The notes: generated by a model not told the origin, from the letters alone. Shown: positions 9,004-17,598, counted from the stretch's first letter. The stretch is DNA of 54,528 nt from Acidobacteriota bacterium (GCA_018269075.1 JAFDVJ010000005.1:166490-221017), one strand, 5' to 3'. Program-made: numbers and translations.

Positions 9004-10374
9004 ATGACGAAAAACTCGATTTCGGAGACCTTCCCCGAACAAACTCTTTTCGAAGCGGCCTTCAAGTACGCGTCGATCGGGACCGCGCTCCTCCGGCCGG
9101 ACGGGTCGTGGTTGATCGTCAACGACGCGCTCTGCCAGATCCTCGGCTACACGCGCGACGAGCTCCATAACTTCACTTTTCGGGACATCACCTATCCCGA
9201 GGACCACGCGGTCGACGAATACTACGTCGAGCAGCTGGTCAGCGGCCGCGCCCGCCACTGCCATTTCGAGAAACGCTATTTTCACAAAAACGGCGGCATC
9301 GTCTGGGCGCTCCTGAGCGTCGTCTACGTCAGCGACGAAACCGGCGGACCGGCCTTTTTCATCACGCAGATCAAGGACATCACCGCGCGCAAGACGGCCG
9401 CCGAGGAGATCTCGCGGATTCTCGAACATTCGCCCGACATCATCTTCCGGATGAACCCCGAGGGCCGGATCATCTTCATCAACGGGACGGTCGAACGGAT
9501 GCTCCGCATCCCGCGCTCGGAGTATCTCGGAAAAACCTTCGCCGAGGTCGCCGAACGGGGGCGGCCGGCGAAACGCTTCATCGCGCAGGTCGCCGAAGCG
9601 ATCGGCCGCTGCGAGCCGGTTTCATTCGAATACGAGGGCCTGCTCCGGTCCGACACTTTCTATACCTGCACGGTCACGCCCGAATATCAGGGCGACGTCC
9701 GGCTCAACTCGTTTCTGATGTTCCTGCGCGACATCACGCCCGTCCGGCGCGCGCAGCTCGCGCTCGAAAAAAGCGAGCGCGAGCTGAACTCGGTGCTGAC
9801 CGGCACGCCGACCGTCATCGCCAAGCTGACCCGCGACTTCCGGCACGTCTACATCAACGACGCCGTCGAGCGCGAAACCGCCATCCCGGCCGAGATGTTT
9901 ATCGGGAAAACGCTCGGCGAGGTCGGCATTCCGAACCCGGTCGTCCGCCGGATCGAGGCCGCGATCGCCGAGGTCTTCAAAACCGGCGAATCGATCGAGT
10001 TCGAATTCGCCTACGATTCGCCGCACGGGCTCAAATATTATCTGGGCCGCTTTACGCCCGAGCTGACGGCCGCCGGCGAGGTCGAAGCGGTGCTCGTCTT
10101 CGCGCTCGACATCACCGAGCGCAAGCTCGCCGAGCTCGAGCTCAAAGAAGCGCTCGAACAGGTCAAACAGCTCCAGAAAATGCTGCCGATCTGCACCTAC
10201 TGCAAGAACATCCGCGACGATCAGGACTACTGGCACACGGTCGAAAGCTACGTCGCGCGCCACGCGGGAGCCGAATTCAGCCACAGCATCTGCCCCAGCT
10301 GCTACGAGACGCGCGTCCTCCCGGAGCTCCGCAAATACAAGGAAAAAAACCGCAAATCGCCGATCGACGAGTGA
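9004..10374 (+). CDS. Triple-PAS sensory protein with C-terminal Cys-cluster domain (paralogue 2)
   Basis: A 456-residue paralogue of the preceding gene: the N-terminal FPEQTLFEAAFKYASIG block, three PAS/PAC units, and the same tail with CTYCKNIRDD and HSICPSCYE. The linker between PAS2 and PAS3 is slightly longer and coiled (LALEKSERELNS). No output kinase, cyclase or DNA-binding domain is present, so it may act as a redox or ligand-responsive partner of another protein, possibly through the Cys cluster; this is inference. It has its own upstream region (8731-9003), so it may be transcribed separately from paralogue 1. Confidence 0.85.
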   Translation: MTKNSISETFPEQTLFEAAFKYASIGTALLRPDGSWLIVNDALCQILGYTRDELHNFTFRDITYPEDHAVDEYYVEQLVSGRARHCHFEKRYFHKNGGIVWALLSVVYVSDETGGPAFFITQIKDITARKTAAEEISRILEHSPDIIFRMNPEGRIIFINGTVERMLRIPRSEYLGKTFAEVAERGRPAKRFIAQVAEAIGRCEPVSFEYEGLLRSDTFYTCTVTPEYQGDVRLNSFLMFLRDITPVRRAQLALEKSERELNSVLTGTPTVIAKLTRDFRHVYINDAVERETAIPAEMFIGKTLGEVGIPNPVVRRIEAAIAEVFKTGESIEFEFAYDSPHGLKYYLGRFTPELTAAGEVEAVLVFALDITERKLAELELKEALEQVKQLQKMLPICTYCKNIRDDQDYWHTVESYVARHAGAEFSHSICPSCYETRVLPELRKYKEKNRKSPIDE

Positions 10375-10570
10375 ACGATCGAAAGCGACCGAGTCCCGTT
10401 TGTTTTGATTTGATAAAAACACTGAATCAAGCCGGCCAACCCGGCGCCGGCCGGTAGTCGTCGTTCGATAATATTCCGACGCCTGTGGAACAGGCGACCG
10501 GAGCGGCGCCGCCTCAATTTCCGTCGCCCGCCGCCGGCTCGATACGGTTGATATTCCGATTTTGCGCTTG

Positions 10571-10801
10571 GGAATTACGATTTCCGACTTCGGAATCGCG
10601 ATCCCGAAGTCCGAAATCGCGATTTCACACTTGGGAATCGTGATTCCGAAGACTGAAATCGCGATTCCGAAGTCCGAAATCGCGATTCCGAAGTCCGAAA
10701 TCGCGATCCCGAAGTGTGAAATCGCGATTCCGAAGTGTGAAATCGCGATTCCCGGGTGTGAAATCGCGATTCCGAAGACTGAAATCGCGATTCCCGGCTC
10801 T
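10571..10801. repeat. 21-bp tandem array 1 with palindromic core
   Basis: Seven direct copies of a 21-bp unit of the form GAAATCGCGATTCCGAAGT plus two variable bases run from 10655 to 10801; three or four degenerate copies, some inverted about the core, precede them from 10571. Most units contain the palindrome AATCGCGATT or a one-base variant, giving a TCGCGA core every 21 bp, two helical turns. The array lies in the 812-bp gap 10375-11186. It is open in all three forward phases, but I see no ribosome site, and the one long reading frame runs on into the REP-like element, so I do not call a gene. Confidence 0.9.
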
Positions 10802-10945
10802 AAATTTTTGTCAAACCGCTCGATGTTCGGGCCTGTTCACAACAACGATCCCGAAACTATGCGGAACGATCGTCGATCAAACGCTCGGTTAATGATTTTT
10901 GATACGAAACGCGACAAAACCTGCCGGTCAATGAAGAGACCGGGA

Positions 10946-11077
10946 CGGAACGCCGGCATCGCGGCCGGCAAACGGCGCGTAAGCGGCGTCACAACGCTTC
11001 ATTTCTCTTGATCTTCGGGGAAATGAGGGGCTGTTTGCGTTTTGCAAACGCATTGCCGGCAGGATGCCGGCGCTCCG
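10946..11077. repeat. REP/MITE-like 132-bp palindromic element, copy A
   Basis: Begins CGGAACGCCGGCAT and ends ATGCCGGCGCTCCG, so its ends are near-perfect inverted repeats. Inside are a GCCGGCAAACG block and, near the other end, TTTGCGTTTTGCAAACGCA followed by TTGCCGGC, which can fold on each other. A second copy lies at 16964-17096. No transposase is present, so it would be a non-autonomous element or a large intergenic hairpin. Confidence 0.75.
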
Positions 11078-11136
11078 TCGTCAATTTTTTTTGAGAAATT
11101 AGGCAAAATATTTTTTCGCTTTCCGTTCAATAAAGT

Positions 11137-11169
11137 AATGGGAACAACTTTTCTTATACTTTTCCCATT
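11137..11169 (+). promoter_or_regulatory. Inverted repeat just upstream of the small ORF (possible operator)
   Basis: AATGGGAA and TTCCCATT, 8-bp perfect arms 17 bp apart, ending 2 bp before the AGGAGA ribosome site of the 122-residue gene. The spacing suits an operator or a leader hairpin that controls ribosome access. No regulator is identified. Confidence 0.4.
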
Positions 11170-11186
11170 AGGAGAAAATAAAACTT

Positions 11187-11555
11187 ATGGCTAACAGCCC
11201 TAAAGACATCGAAATTATTATCGAACGCGCGATTAACGGTTTGCGTGATATGGCGCGCGATAAGAAGTTCAACGGAAAAGGACTGGCGGAACTCGAAGCG
11301 CAGGCTGAAAAGAGCTTTGCGGCCAGACGCGACATCTCGGAAGCCTCCAATATGAAGACTGCCGGGATTGCCCGCCGCGAGGCTGAGGACGAAAAAACGC
11401 TGAAGATCATCGATCAGATCGTCGCCGGCATCGTCGGCGACGACGAGTTCGGCGACGATTCGGCGCTTTACGAAGCGTTCGGCTACGTGCGGCGGTCGCA
11501 GCGCAAGTCCGGTTTGACGCGCAAGCGGAAAGCGGAGGTCAAACAGATGAAATAA
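11187..11555 (+). CDS. Hypothetical 122-residue charged protein
   Basis: Not recognised. It is a small, soluble, helix-rich protein with many Lys, Arg, Glu and Asp residues and a basic tail (SGLTRKRKAEVKQMK). There is no signal peptide, transmembrane segment or cysteine. The start is well supported by AGGAGA 11-16 bases before the ATG, and a perfect inverted repeat lies just upstream. It stands alone between the REP-like element and the chemotaxis gene. A nucleic-acid-associated or regulatory role is possible from the charge alone, but nothing in the sequence proves it. Confidence 0.7.
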   Translation: MANSPKDIEIIIERAINGLRDMARDKKFNGKGLAELEAQAEKSFAARRDISEASNMKTAGIARREAEDEKTLKIIDQIVAGIVGDDEFGDDSALYEAFGYVRRSQRKSGLTRKRKAEVKQMK

Positions 11556-11565
11556 GGGCGAATTC

Positions 11566-11590
11566 GGATGGCGGATGGCGGATGGCGGAT
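11566..11590. repeat. 7-bp tandem repeat (GGATGGC)x3.5
   Basis: Three full copies of the heptamer GGATGGC and a partial fourth, 11 bp after the small ORF. Part of the 422-bp gap 11556-11977. Confidence 0.85.
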
Positions 11591-11674
11591 TTTCTTCACA
11601 AACCGGCTTTTCTTTGGTTTGATGGAATAATCGGCCGAACCGTCGACGGGCAGTAAATTAACGATCGGTTTTCG

Positions 11675-11830
11675 CGCACGCGGGGTCAGCCGGATTGTAA
11701 ATCCCGCAACTTCTGTATAGACGATAAACCAGCCGGACCCGCTGGAAACACGATCGCCCGCAAAGACAACTGAAGAGAAACGGCCGCTCCGCCCCGCAAG
11801 GCAACCGGTGCGGCCGTTTTGTTTTTCGCG
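11675..11830 (+). ncRNA. Candidate structured RNA or leader ending in a terminator
   Basis: The gap holds paired segments GCGGGGTCAGCCGG and CAGCCGGACCCGC, then a strong hairpin AAACGGCCGC / GCGGCCGTTT at 11778-11819 followed by TGTTTTT. A terminator on the plus strand here, 220 bp beyond the small ORF and facing a convergent gene, suggests either a long 3' end or a separate small RNA. I could not match it to a known riboswitch or RNA class. Confidence 0.3.
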
Positions 11831-11888
11831 ATCACCCGCTCAAATAGGGATATCACCGCCGCTCGGATAAGCCGGCGATGATATTTTC

Positions 11889-11921
11889 AAAACGGTCGAA
11901 GCCGCGGCTTCGACCGTTTTT
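11889..11921. terminator. Bidirectional intrinsic terminator
   Basis: A 15-bp perfect stem AAAACGGTCGAAGCC / GGCTTCGACCGTTTT with a 2-base centre; the T run follows on the plus strand, with an A-rich start for the minus strand. It lies 57 bp after the chemotaxis gene stop. A further hairpin (GGACGAATCG / CGATTCGTCC) lies between them. Confidence 0.85.
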
Positions 11922-11977
11922 CACGTTTCGGGAGTCGACGGACGAATCGTTTTCCGAGCCGCGATTCGTCCGCCGGG

Positions 11978-14128
11978 CTAAAACTCGGACAGCATCGAAT
12001 GGTCGTCGTCGAACGGGATGAAGCTCTCCATTTCCCCGTCGAGCTTCGGCGCTTTGCCGTTGCCGTTCGTTTTCGCGACCGGTTTGAACGACCGGGTCAG
12101 CGGATGACCGGCGCCCGCCCGCTGCGGTTTTCCGTAACCGTTTCTCCGGCCGGAGTTGAGAGCCGCGCCGTCGGTCAGCTTATACCGCGAGATCAGCGAC
12201 ATCATTTCCTGCGACTGGCTGGAGAGCTGTTCGGCCGCGCTCGCCGATTCCTCGGAGTTGGCCGCCGCCTGCTGCGTGACGCCGTTCATCTGCTCGATCG
12301 CGACGTTGATCTGGGCGACGCCCTGATCCTGCTGGTCCGAAGCCGCCGCGATTTCCGAGACGACCACCGAGACCTTGCCGATCTGATCGTTGATCTCGGC
12401 GAGATTGGATTTCACTTCGTCGTTGAGCGTGACGCCGCGATCCGTGTTCGTGACCGCGTCCTCGATCAGCTGCGCCGTGTTTTTCGCGGCTTCGGCCGAG
12501 CGCATCGCGAGATTGCGGACTTCTTCGGCGACGACCGCGAAGCCCTTGCCGGCGTCGCCCGCGCGGGCCGCTTCGACGGCCGCGTTGAGGGCGAGCAGGT
12601 TCGTCTGGAAGGCGATCTCCTCGATCGTCTTGACGATCTTGGCGGTCGCGTCCGACGATTCCTTGATCTTGCCGACCGCCTCGGAAAGCTGGTGCATACT
12701 CGCCATTCCGCGTTCGGCGGTGCCGCGCGCGTTTTCCGAGAGCATCCGCGCTTCCTTCGAATTGGTCGCGTTCTGCCGCGTCATCGATGAGATCTCGTGG
12801 AGACTGCTCGACACTTCCTCGATCGTCGAAGCCTGTTCCGACGCGCCCTGCGCGAGCGCCTGGCTGCCGCCGCTGATTTCGCCGGCCGCCGCCGACACCT
12901 GGTCGGCGGTGAGCGCGACCTGCCGGTAGCCTTCGTCGAGATTGTCGCAGGCCTGGTTGAGCGATTTCTTGATCTTCGCGAAATCGCCCTCGTATTCGCC
13001 CTTGACGCGGGCGGTCAGGTCGCGGTTCGCCACCTGTTCGAGCACGTCCGAAGCCTCGTTGATCGGTTCGGTCACGGAATCGAGCATCTTGTTGATGCCC
13101 TTGATGATCTCGGCGTATTCGCCCTCGAATTTAGCGGCGTCGCCGCGCACGCCGAGCCGGCCCTGATGCGCCGCGTCGATCAGCGTCTGCGTCTGTTTGT
13201 TCAGTCCCTGCAGCGCCTCGACCGCTTTTTTCAGGCTGATGCTGACGGCGTCCTTCGACGAGCGAGCATCGATATGTTTCGAAAAATCGCCGCGGCTGAT
13301 GTTGTCGATCGTGGCGGCCGATTCCTTCAGATAATGGATCAGCGACCGGAAGGCCTCGGCCAGCGTGCCGATCTCGTCCTTCGACTCGTAATCGAGCCGC
13401 TGATCGAGATCGCCCGCCGACATCAATTTGAGTTTTTCGACGACCAGACCGAGCGGGCCGACCAGGCTCCGGATGATCATCCAGCCGAGCAGGGTGACGG
13501 CCCCGATGATGATTATCGACACCACGATCAGAATGACCGTCCGCTGCGAGGCGATCGATTCGGCATCCTCCGAATGGCTCTTGACGTTGTCGTCGAGCAG
13601 TTTGAACGATTTTTCGATGATCTCGCGGTGCTCGGCGAATTTCTGGGCGAGAATGCCGTTGCCGAGATCGAAGACCTTCTTCGCATCGCCTTTCTGCGCC
13701 GCCGGAATCAATTCGTTCTCGACGACGGCGATGAATTCATCGGCCGGTTTGCCGGCTTTGACGAGCACGAGGTCCTTAATGTCCGGGTTGAAGTCCTCTT
13801 TCTGCCAGTATTCCATCCGCTCGCGGTGGACCTTGATGGCGTCGCGGATCTTCTGGATCCGCTCGTTGATTTTGTCGGTTTCGGCGTCTTCGACGAAGCC
13901 CTGCAGACGGTTGACGTGGTAGGCGATGTCTTCGATGAAAAGCGACGGCGCCTCGACGTCCGCCTGAAAGAGACGGGTCTTGACGAGTTCTTTATGAACC
14001 GGCCCGCCGACCCGCACGATGCTCAGGGTGTTGAGCGCCAAAACGACCAGGGCGATAAACCCGACGATGAAGATGCCGATCAGAACGATCATCTTGTTTC
14101 TGACACTTAAATCTTTTAGTTTAATCAT
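11978..14128 (-). CDS. Methyl-accepting chemotaxis protein
   Basis: A 716-residue transmembrane chemoreceptor that would signal to CheA through CheW. Seen: TM1 at about 10-34 (MIVLIGIFIVGFIALVVLAL), a periplasmic sensor of about 165 residues that is mostly helical, TM2 near 200-225 (VILIVVSIIIIGAVTLLG), a HAMP domain, a second HAMP-like linker region to about 410, and the signalling hairpin with the highly conserved tip QTNLLALNAAVEAARAG. I chose the ATG at 14128 because GGGAG lies just upstream; a longer frame to 14224 would add 32 Pro-rich residues without a ribosome site. No CheA, CheW or CheR genes are nearby, so this is an orphan receptor. Ligand unknown; the C-terminal FIPFDDDHSMLSEF tail has no NWETF-type pentapeptide. 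Confidence 0.93.
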   Translation of the reverse strand: MIKLKDLSVRNKMIVLIGIFIVGFIALVVLALNTLSIVRVGGPVHKELVKTRLFQADVEAPSLFIEDIAYHVNRLQGFVEDAETDKINERIQKIRDAIKVHRERMEYWQKEDFNPDIKDLVLVKAGKPADEFIAVVENELIPAAQKGDAKKVFDLGNGILAQKFAEHREIIEKSFKLLDDNVKSHSEDAESIASQRTVILIVVSIIIIGAVTLLGWMIIRSLVGPLGLVVEKLKLMSAGDLDQRLDYESKDEIGTLAEAFRSLIHYLKESAATIDNISRGDFSKHIDARSSKDAVSISLKKAVEALQGLNKQTQTLIDAAHQGRLGVRGDAAKFEGEYAEIIKGINKMLDSVTEPINEASDVLEQVANRDLTARVKGEYEGDFAKIKKSLNQACDNLDEGYRQVALTADQVSAAAGEISGGSQALAQGASEQASTIEEVSSSLHEISSMTRQNATNSKEARMLSENARGTAERGMASMHQLSEAVGKIKESSDATAKIVKTIEEIAFQTNLLALNAAVEAARAGDAGKGFAVVAEEVRNLAMRSAEAAKNTAQLIEDAVTNTDRGVTLNDEVKSNLAEINDQIGKVSVVVSEIAAASDQQDQGVAQINVAIEQMNGVTQQAAANSEESASAAEQLSSQSQEMMSLISRYKLTDGAALNSGRRNGYGKPQRAGAGHPLTRSFKPVAKTNGNGKAPKLDGEMESFIPFDDDHSMLSEF

Positions 14129-14641
14129 ATTTACTCCCGAAATATTTGGTGAAGGCCGGCGGGCGCCGTGTGGTGTCAGGGGTGAAGGGATGTCGGTCGC
14201 CGGTCTGTTAGTCCGACCCGGCAAAATCTTTGCGGCAATTTACCGGTCAATGGAACTCCAAAACCGAAAGGCGCTTCGGCCGTCTTACCGCGACGACATC
14301 GACCGTTACCGCTGATCGTATCCAAGCACCTTTAATCGAATCTTGTTTTCACGTCCTCGACCGGACGAGCCGCGAGCCGACCCGCCGTCATCGGACTTTG
14401 TCATACTTATCGGATTTTTTTCTGGGAATATTAATTTTTTTTATCTTCCGCCGGATCTGTGTAAAGCACTTTCATTGTGTAAATTAGGTAAAGCCTCCCA
14501 GTCATTTCGGGCGATCCCGCTTTTAGAAAAACTTTTATTCGTCGATCGAATTCTCCCGCTAACGCGATTTACACGATCGAGGCTCTCGCGGTCCGCCCCA
14601 TCTCCGATGGCTTAACCAGCCGGTTTTTCATAGGTTTCTGA

Positions 14642-14650
14642 TGCTATAAT
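14642..14650 (+). promoter_or_regulatory. Extended -10 promoter candidate
   Basis: TGCTATAAT matches an extended -10 box (TGn plus TATAAT); no good -35 is seen. It would start a transcript through the hairpin at 14702-14753 into the DUF4291 gene. The gap 14129-14807 otherwise holds no gene that I can support. Confidence 0.45.
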
Positions 14651-14701
14651 GACGAAGCAGATCGGGACCGTTAAAACCGTGTAAATTTAATTTCCTGATA
14701 A

Positions 14702-14753
14702 TTTGGTCTTTGATCCTGGTTTTTCTTTCAAGGGTCAAAGATCAAAGACCAAA
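14702..14753. repeat. Inverted repeat built on a 7-bp period
   Basis: TTTGGTCTTTGATC and GATCAAAGACCAAA are 14-bp perfect arms, 24 bp apart; the right arm belongs to a run of the heptamer TCAAAGA/C. It lies 55 bp before the DUF4291 gene, in its probable leader. Confidence 0.8.
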
Positions 14754-14807
14754 GATCAACGGTTCTCGAAACTATCCAAAGTAACTTAATTTACACAGCA
14801 GTAATTA

Positions 14808-15449
14808 ATGGAAATAAACCTTAAAACCATTGCCTACGACGAACAGCAGCCGTGTTGGCCCGCCGGCGGGCGGCATATTCTGGCGCAGTTCGACGACGAT
14901 TCGATCGTCGTTTATCAGGCGTTCCGGCCGGCGATCGGGCGCTTCGCCGCCGAAAAGGGCTTTTTCGGCGGCCCGTTCAGCTACGACCGGATGAGCTGGA
15001 TCAAGCCCAATTTCCTGTGGATGATGTACCGCTCGGGCTGGGGCGCGAAAGAAGGTCAGGAAGTCGTGCTCGCGGTTCGCCTGAAACGGGATTTTTTCGA
15101 CCGGATTTTGGCGGCGGCGGTGCCGTCTTCGTTCGACGAAAACCTCTTCCCGGAGCGGGCCGAATGGTCGGCGGCCGTCGCCGCTTCGGACGTCCGGCGG
15201 CAATGGGACCCGGATCACGACCCGACCGGCGCGCCCCTCCGGCGCCGCGCCGTCCAGCTCGGTCTGCGCGGGGCGGCGCTCGCCGAATACGGCCGCGCGG
15301 CGCTCGTCGAAATCGAAGACATTTCCGCCTTCGTCGCCGAGCAGCGCGCCAACGTCGGCTCGCCCGCGCTGTTCGTGCCGGAAGAACGGATTTACCGGTC
15401 GGCCGCCGATGCGACGGCCGCAAGATTGGGATTGTCGCCGCTTAAGTAG
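14808..15449 (+). CDS. DUF4291 domain protein
   Basis: A 213-residue protein of the DUF4291 family, recognised from the linear pattern QFDDDSIVVYQAFRP, the central MSWIKPNFLWMMYRSGW block and the later FVPEERIY. The family is widespread in bacteria and fungi; I know of no assigned reaction. There is no signal peptide or membrane segment, so it should be cytosolic. The next gene starts 12 bp after its stop on the same strand, so they are probably co-transcribed, though the second product is secreted and no functional link is obvious. A hairpin with 14-bp arms sits in its leader. Confidence 0.82.
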   Translation: MEINLKTIAYDEQQPCWPAGGRHILAQFDDDSIVVYQAFRPAIGRFAAEKGFFGGPFSYDRMSWIKPNFLWMMYRSGWGAKEGQEVVLAVRLKRDFFDRILAAAVPSSFDENLFPERAEWSAAVAASDVRRQWDPDHDPTGAPLRRRAVQLGLRGAALAEYGRAALVEIEDISAFVAEQRANVGSPALFVPEERIYRSAADATAARLGLSPLK

Positions 15450-15461
15450 AAATATTCACCA

Positions 15462-16955
15462 ATGACAGCTTTCCGTTTTTTAAGACTTTTGTTATTCGGA
15501 CTGGCGGTATTCGTCGCGGCCGCCCCCGGCCAGTCGTCCGCCGATCCGCCGCAGATTATCCGGCCGGTGCCCGCCCGGGCCGCGGTCGGGATCCTGGTCG
15601 ATCTCGAGGGCCGCCATCTGATGAGCGACGACGATTCGCTGGATTATTTCGTTTTCTTCGAGCAGGACGGCGTCGAATTTCGGGCCGAAACCTACGGCGC
15701 GGGCACCGCCACCTCCGACCCCGACGGACGGCAGTATGTCTCGACGCGGGTGCCCGCCGGGCTCAGGGCGGGCGCGTGCCGGATCGTCTTCGAGATCGGC
15801 GGCGTCCGCAGCAACGCGGTCGCAATGGAAATCACTGACGAAAACGCGCCGCCCGCAGTGACCGGGCTGTGGCCGTCGTGGATCGCCCCCGGCGAGCGGG
15901 TGACGGTCGAAGGGACGGGCTTCGACGGCGGCGAGAAGGTCGAAGTCACGGATTCGGCGGGCCGCGTCTGGCCGGTCGTGTCGATCCCGCGGGCCGATTC
16001 GGCGAGCTTTAATACGCCGGCCGACCTGCCCGACGGCGCTTATTCGATGAAAATCCTGACGACTCGCGGCGGCCGGCCGCAAACGAGCGCCGTCCTCGGC
16101 TTCAACGTCTCGCGCGGGCCGGTTCCGCCTTATCTGATCGCCGACTGGTGTCGGCCGGCGGCTCCGGGCCAGAGCGTCAGGCTGGGTTTTTACAGCCCGA
16201 AGCCGCTCGAACGGGCGACCGCCGTCGAGATTTCGTTCCGCCGGGACGGCCGCGAATACCGGACGTTTGTCGCCGATCTGCGGGAGCTGCGGATGACGAT
16301 CCCGCCGGCGCTCCCGCCCGGCCCGGTCGAGATTCGCAGCCGCACGCGGCGCGGCCGGCTCGTCTCGCGCTGGAGCGAGCCCATCGTCTACGAGGTCACG
16401 GCCCGCCCGTCCGGCCCGTTCGTTTACCACTTAGAGGTTTGGCCGCCCCCGTTCCGGGCGGTGTTCCGGCAAAAAGGCCGGATGCTCGGCTCCGCGCCGG
16501 TGATCCTCGACGGCGAGCCGCGCGTCCGTCTGCCCGGCAATCTCGAACCGGGCCCTTTCACGATCGAACGGCCGCGGCCGCAAGCCGGCCAAAGCGTCCG
16601 CGACAAACTCAATCCCACCTGCTGTCCGGCCGGCGGAAACGGTTTTCTGTCGCTCGTCCCGATGGCCGACTGGTTTTTCCCGGCAGCGAAAAAACCGCCG
16701 GTCGTCGAAGCCTTTGCGGGCGACATCGTCCTCGTCAACGCCGAATTTTTCACCGAAAAACTGTCCGATCTCCGGGCGACGATGAGCTGCGGCGGGCGGA
16801 AACTGAATCTCAAAACCTCGTTCGGCGCGTCAAAAGAATGGCTCTCCGCGCGAATTCCCCGGACTTTTCCGCCGCAAACCGGCTGCCGCCTGATCGTCGC
16901 CAACGTCCGCGACGGCCGGGAAATCGAGATCCCGGTCGTGTTGAACATTAAATAA
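15462..16955 (+). CDS. Secreted protein with IPT/TIG-like domain
   Basis: A 497-residue exported protein. Residues 1-25 form a signal peptide (FRFLRLLLFGLAVFVAAAPG). Around 125-215 there is a TIG-like Ig fold (PPAVTGLWPSWIAPGERVTVEGTGF...GRPQTSAVLGFNV); the first 120 residues are a more diverged repeat of the same sort, starting IIRPVPARAAVGILVDLEG. The last 280 residues are also beta-rich but not recognised; two cysteines (CCPAGGN) are adjacent. No catalytic motif is seen. Likely a surface or periplasmic binding or structural protein. It is immediately followed (9 bp after its stop) by copy B of the REP-like element. Confidence 0.7.
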   Translation: MTAFRFLRLLLFGLAVFVAAAPGQSSADPPQIIRPVPARAAVGILVDLEGRHLMSDDDSLDYFVFFEQDGVEFRAETYGAGTATSDPDGRQYVSTRVPAGLRAGACRIVFEIGGVRSNAVAMEITDENAPPAVTGLWPSWIAPGERVTVEGTGFDGGEKVEVTDSAGRVWPVVSIPRADSASFNTPADLPDGAYSMKILTTRGGRPQTSAVLGFNVSRGPVPPYLIADWCRPAAPGQSVRLGFYSPKPLERATAVEISFRRDGREYRTFVADLRELRMTIPPALPPGPVEIRSRTRRGRLVSRWSEPIVYEVTARPSGPFVYHLEVWPPPFRAVFRQKGRMLGSAPVILDGEPRVRLPGNLEPGPFTIERPRPQAGQSVRDKLNPTCCPAGGNGFLSLVPMADWFFPAAKKPPVVEAFAGDIVLVNAEFFTEKLSDLRATMSCGGRKLNLKTSFGASKEWLSARIPRTFPPQTGCRLIVANVRDGREIEIPVVLNIK

Positions 16956-16963
16956 ACCGGGTC

Positions 16964-17096
16964 CGGAACGCCGGCATCTCGGCCGGCAAACGCCGTGTAA
17001 ACGGCGTTAAGCGCTTGATTTCCTTTTATCTTGGTGAAAATGAAGCGCCGTTTGCGTTTTGCAAACGCATTGCCGGCCGAGAAGCCGGGCGCTCCG
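16964..17096. repeat. REP/MITE-like 133-bp palindromic element, copy B
   Basis: Begins CGGAACGCCGGCAT and ends GCCGGGCGCTCCG. It shares with copy A (10946-11077) the terminal blocks, GGCCGGCAAACG, and the stretch TTTGCGTTTTGCAAACGCAT followed by TGCCGGC. It sits between two convergent genes, where such elements often lie. Confidence 0.75.
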
Positions 17097-17112
17097 TTGG
17101 GGCATTCGAAAA

Positions 17113-17598
17113 TTAGATTTTCGGCCCGGCGATTTCGAGCTCGCCGGTCTGCGGGACGTATTTGACGTAGAGCACTTTGCCCGGCTGATACGACGGCACG
17201 TTGATATGCTTGATCGAATGCTCGACCGTCCGGACGAAGGCCGGCGCATTGAGCGGCCGCACCTGCAGGGTCAGGCGGGCGACGGTTTCGAAGGTGTTGC
17301 CGCGGCCGGCCGGTTCGGCGCCGATGATCATCGCTTCGAGCGTCTGCCCGCGCTCGAACACTTTTTGTTTTTGCCGGCCGCGGACAATCGCCGACGCGGC
17401 CCCGCAAAACAACCCGAGCAGAAACACGCCGCCAAGCGCGAAAACCGGCAGCGTCAGCAGCGGGTTCATCCGGACGGCCGACATCGTCAGCATTTTCGCT
17501 TTGGCCATCACGGCGACGACGACTATTAAGATAACGAATAACAGAAAACAAACGACAAAGACCGTTTTCAGCAGCGTCCGGAGATTCATATCAATCAT
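17113..17598 (-). CDS. Two-helix membrane protein, unknown function (DUF3592-like layout)
   Basis: A 161-residue protein with two transmembrane helices, about 9-31 (TVFVVCFLLFVILIVVVAVM) and 46-69 (LLTLPVFALGGVFLLGLFCG), then a soluble beta-rich domain of about 85 residues in which GQTLEAMIIGAEPAG and PGKVLYVKYVPQTG resemble the DUF3592 / short-C-terminal type of domain. That resemblance is by eye and weak. Two starts are possible, ATG at 17598 and ATG at 17589 (MNLRTLL); neither has a clear ribosome site. The gene is alone on its strand and convergent with the TIG protein. Function unknown. Confidence 0.7.
   Translation of the reverse strand: MIDMNLRTLLKTVFVVCFLLFVILIVVVAVMAKAKMLTMSAVRMNPLLTLPVFALGGVFLLGLFCGAASAIVRGRQKQKVFERGQTLEAMIIGAEPAGRGNTFETVARLTLQVRPLNAPAFVRTVEHSIKHINVPSYQPGKVLYVKYVPQTGELEIAGPKI

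Noticed and set aside
10562..11011. 149-codon frame with heptapeptide EIAIPKS repeats over array 1
   Set aside because: Starts with TTG without a ribosome site, runs into the REP-like element, and its repeat pattern follows simply from a 21-bp DNA period. Kept as a DNA repeat, though a peptide cannot be ruled out.
11675..11830. Cyclic di-GMP riboswitch controlling the chemoreceptor
   Set aside because: The structured block and its terminator point along the plus strand, away from the minus-strand chemoreceptor gene, and the conserved core bases are not evident.
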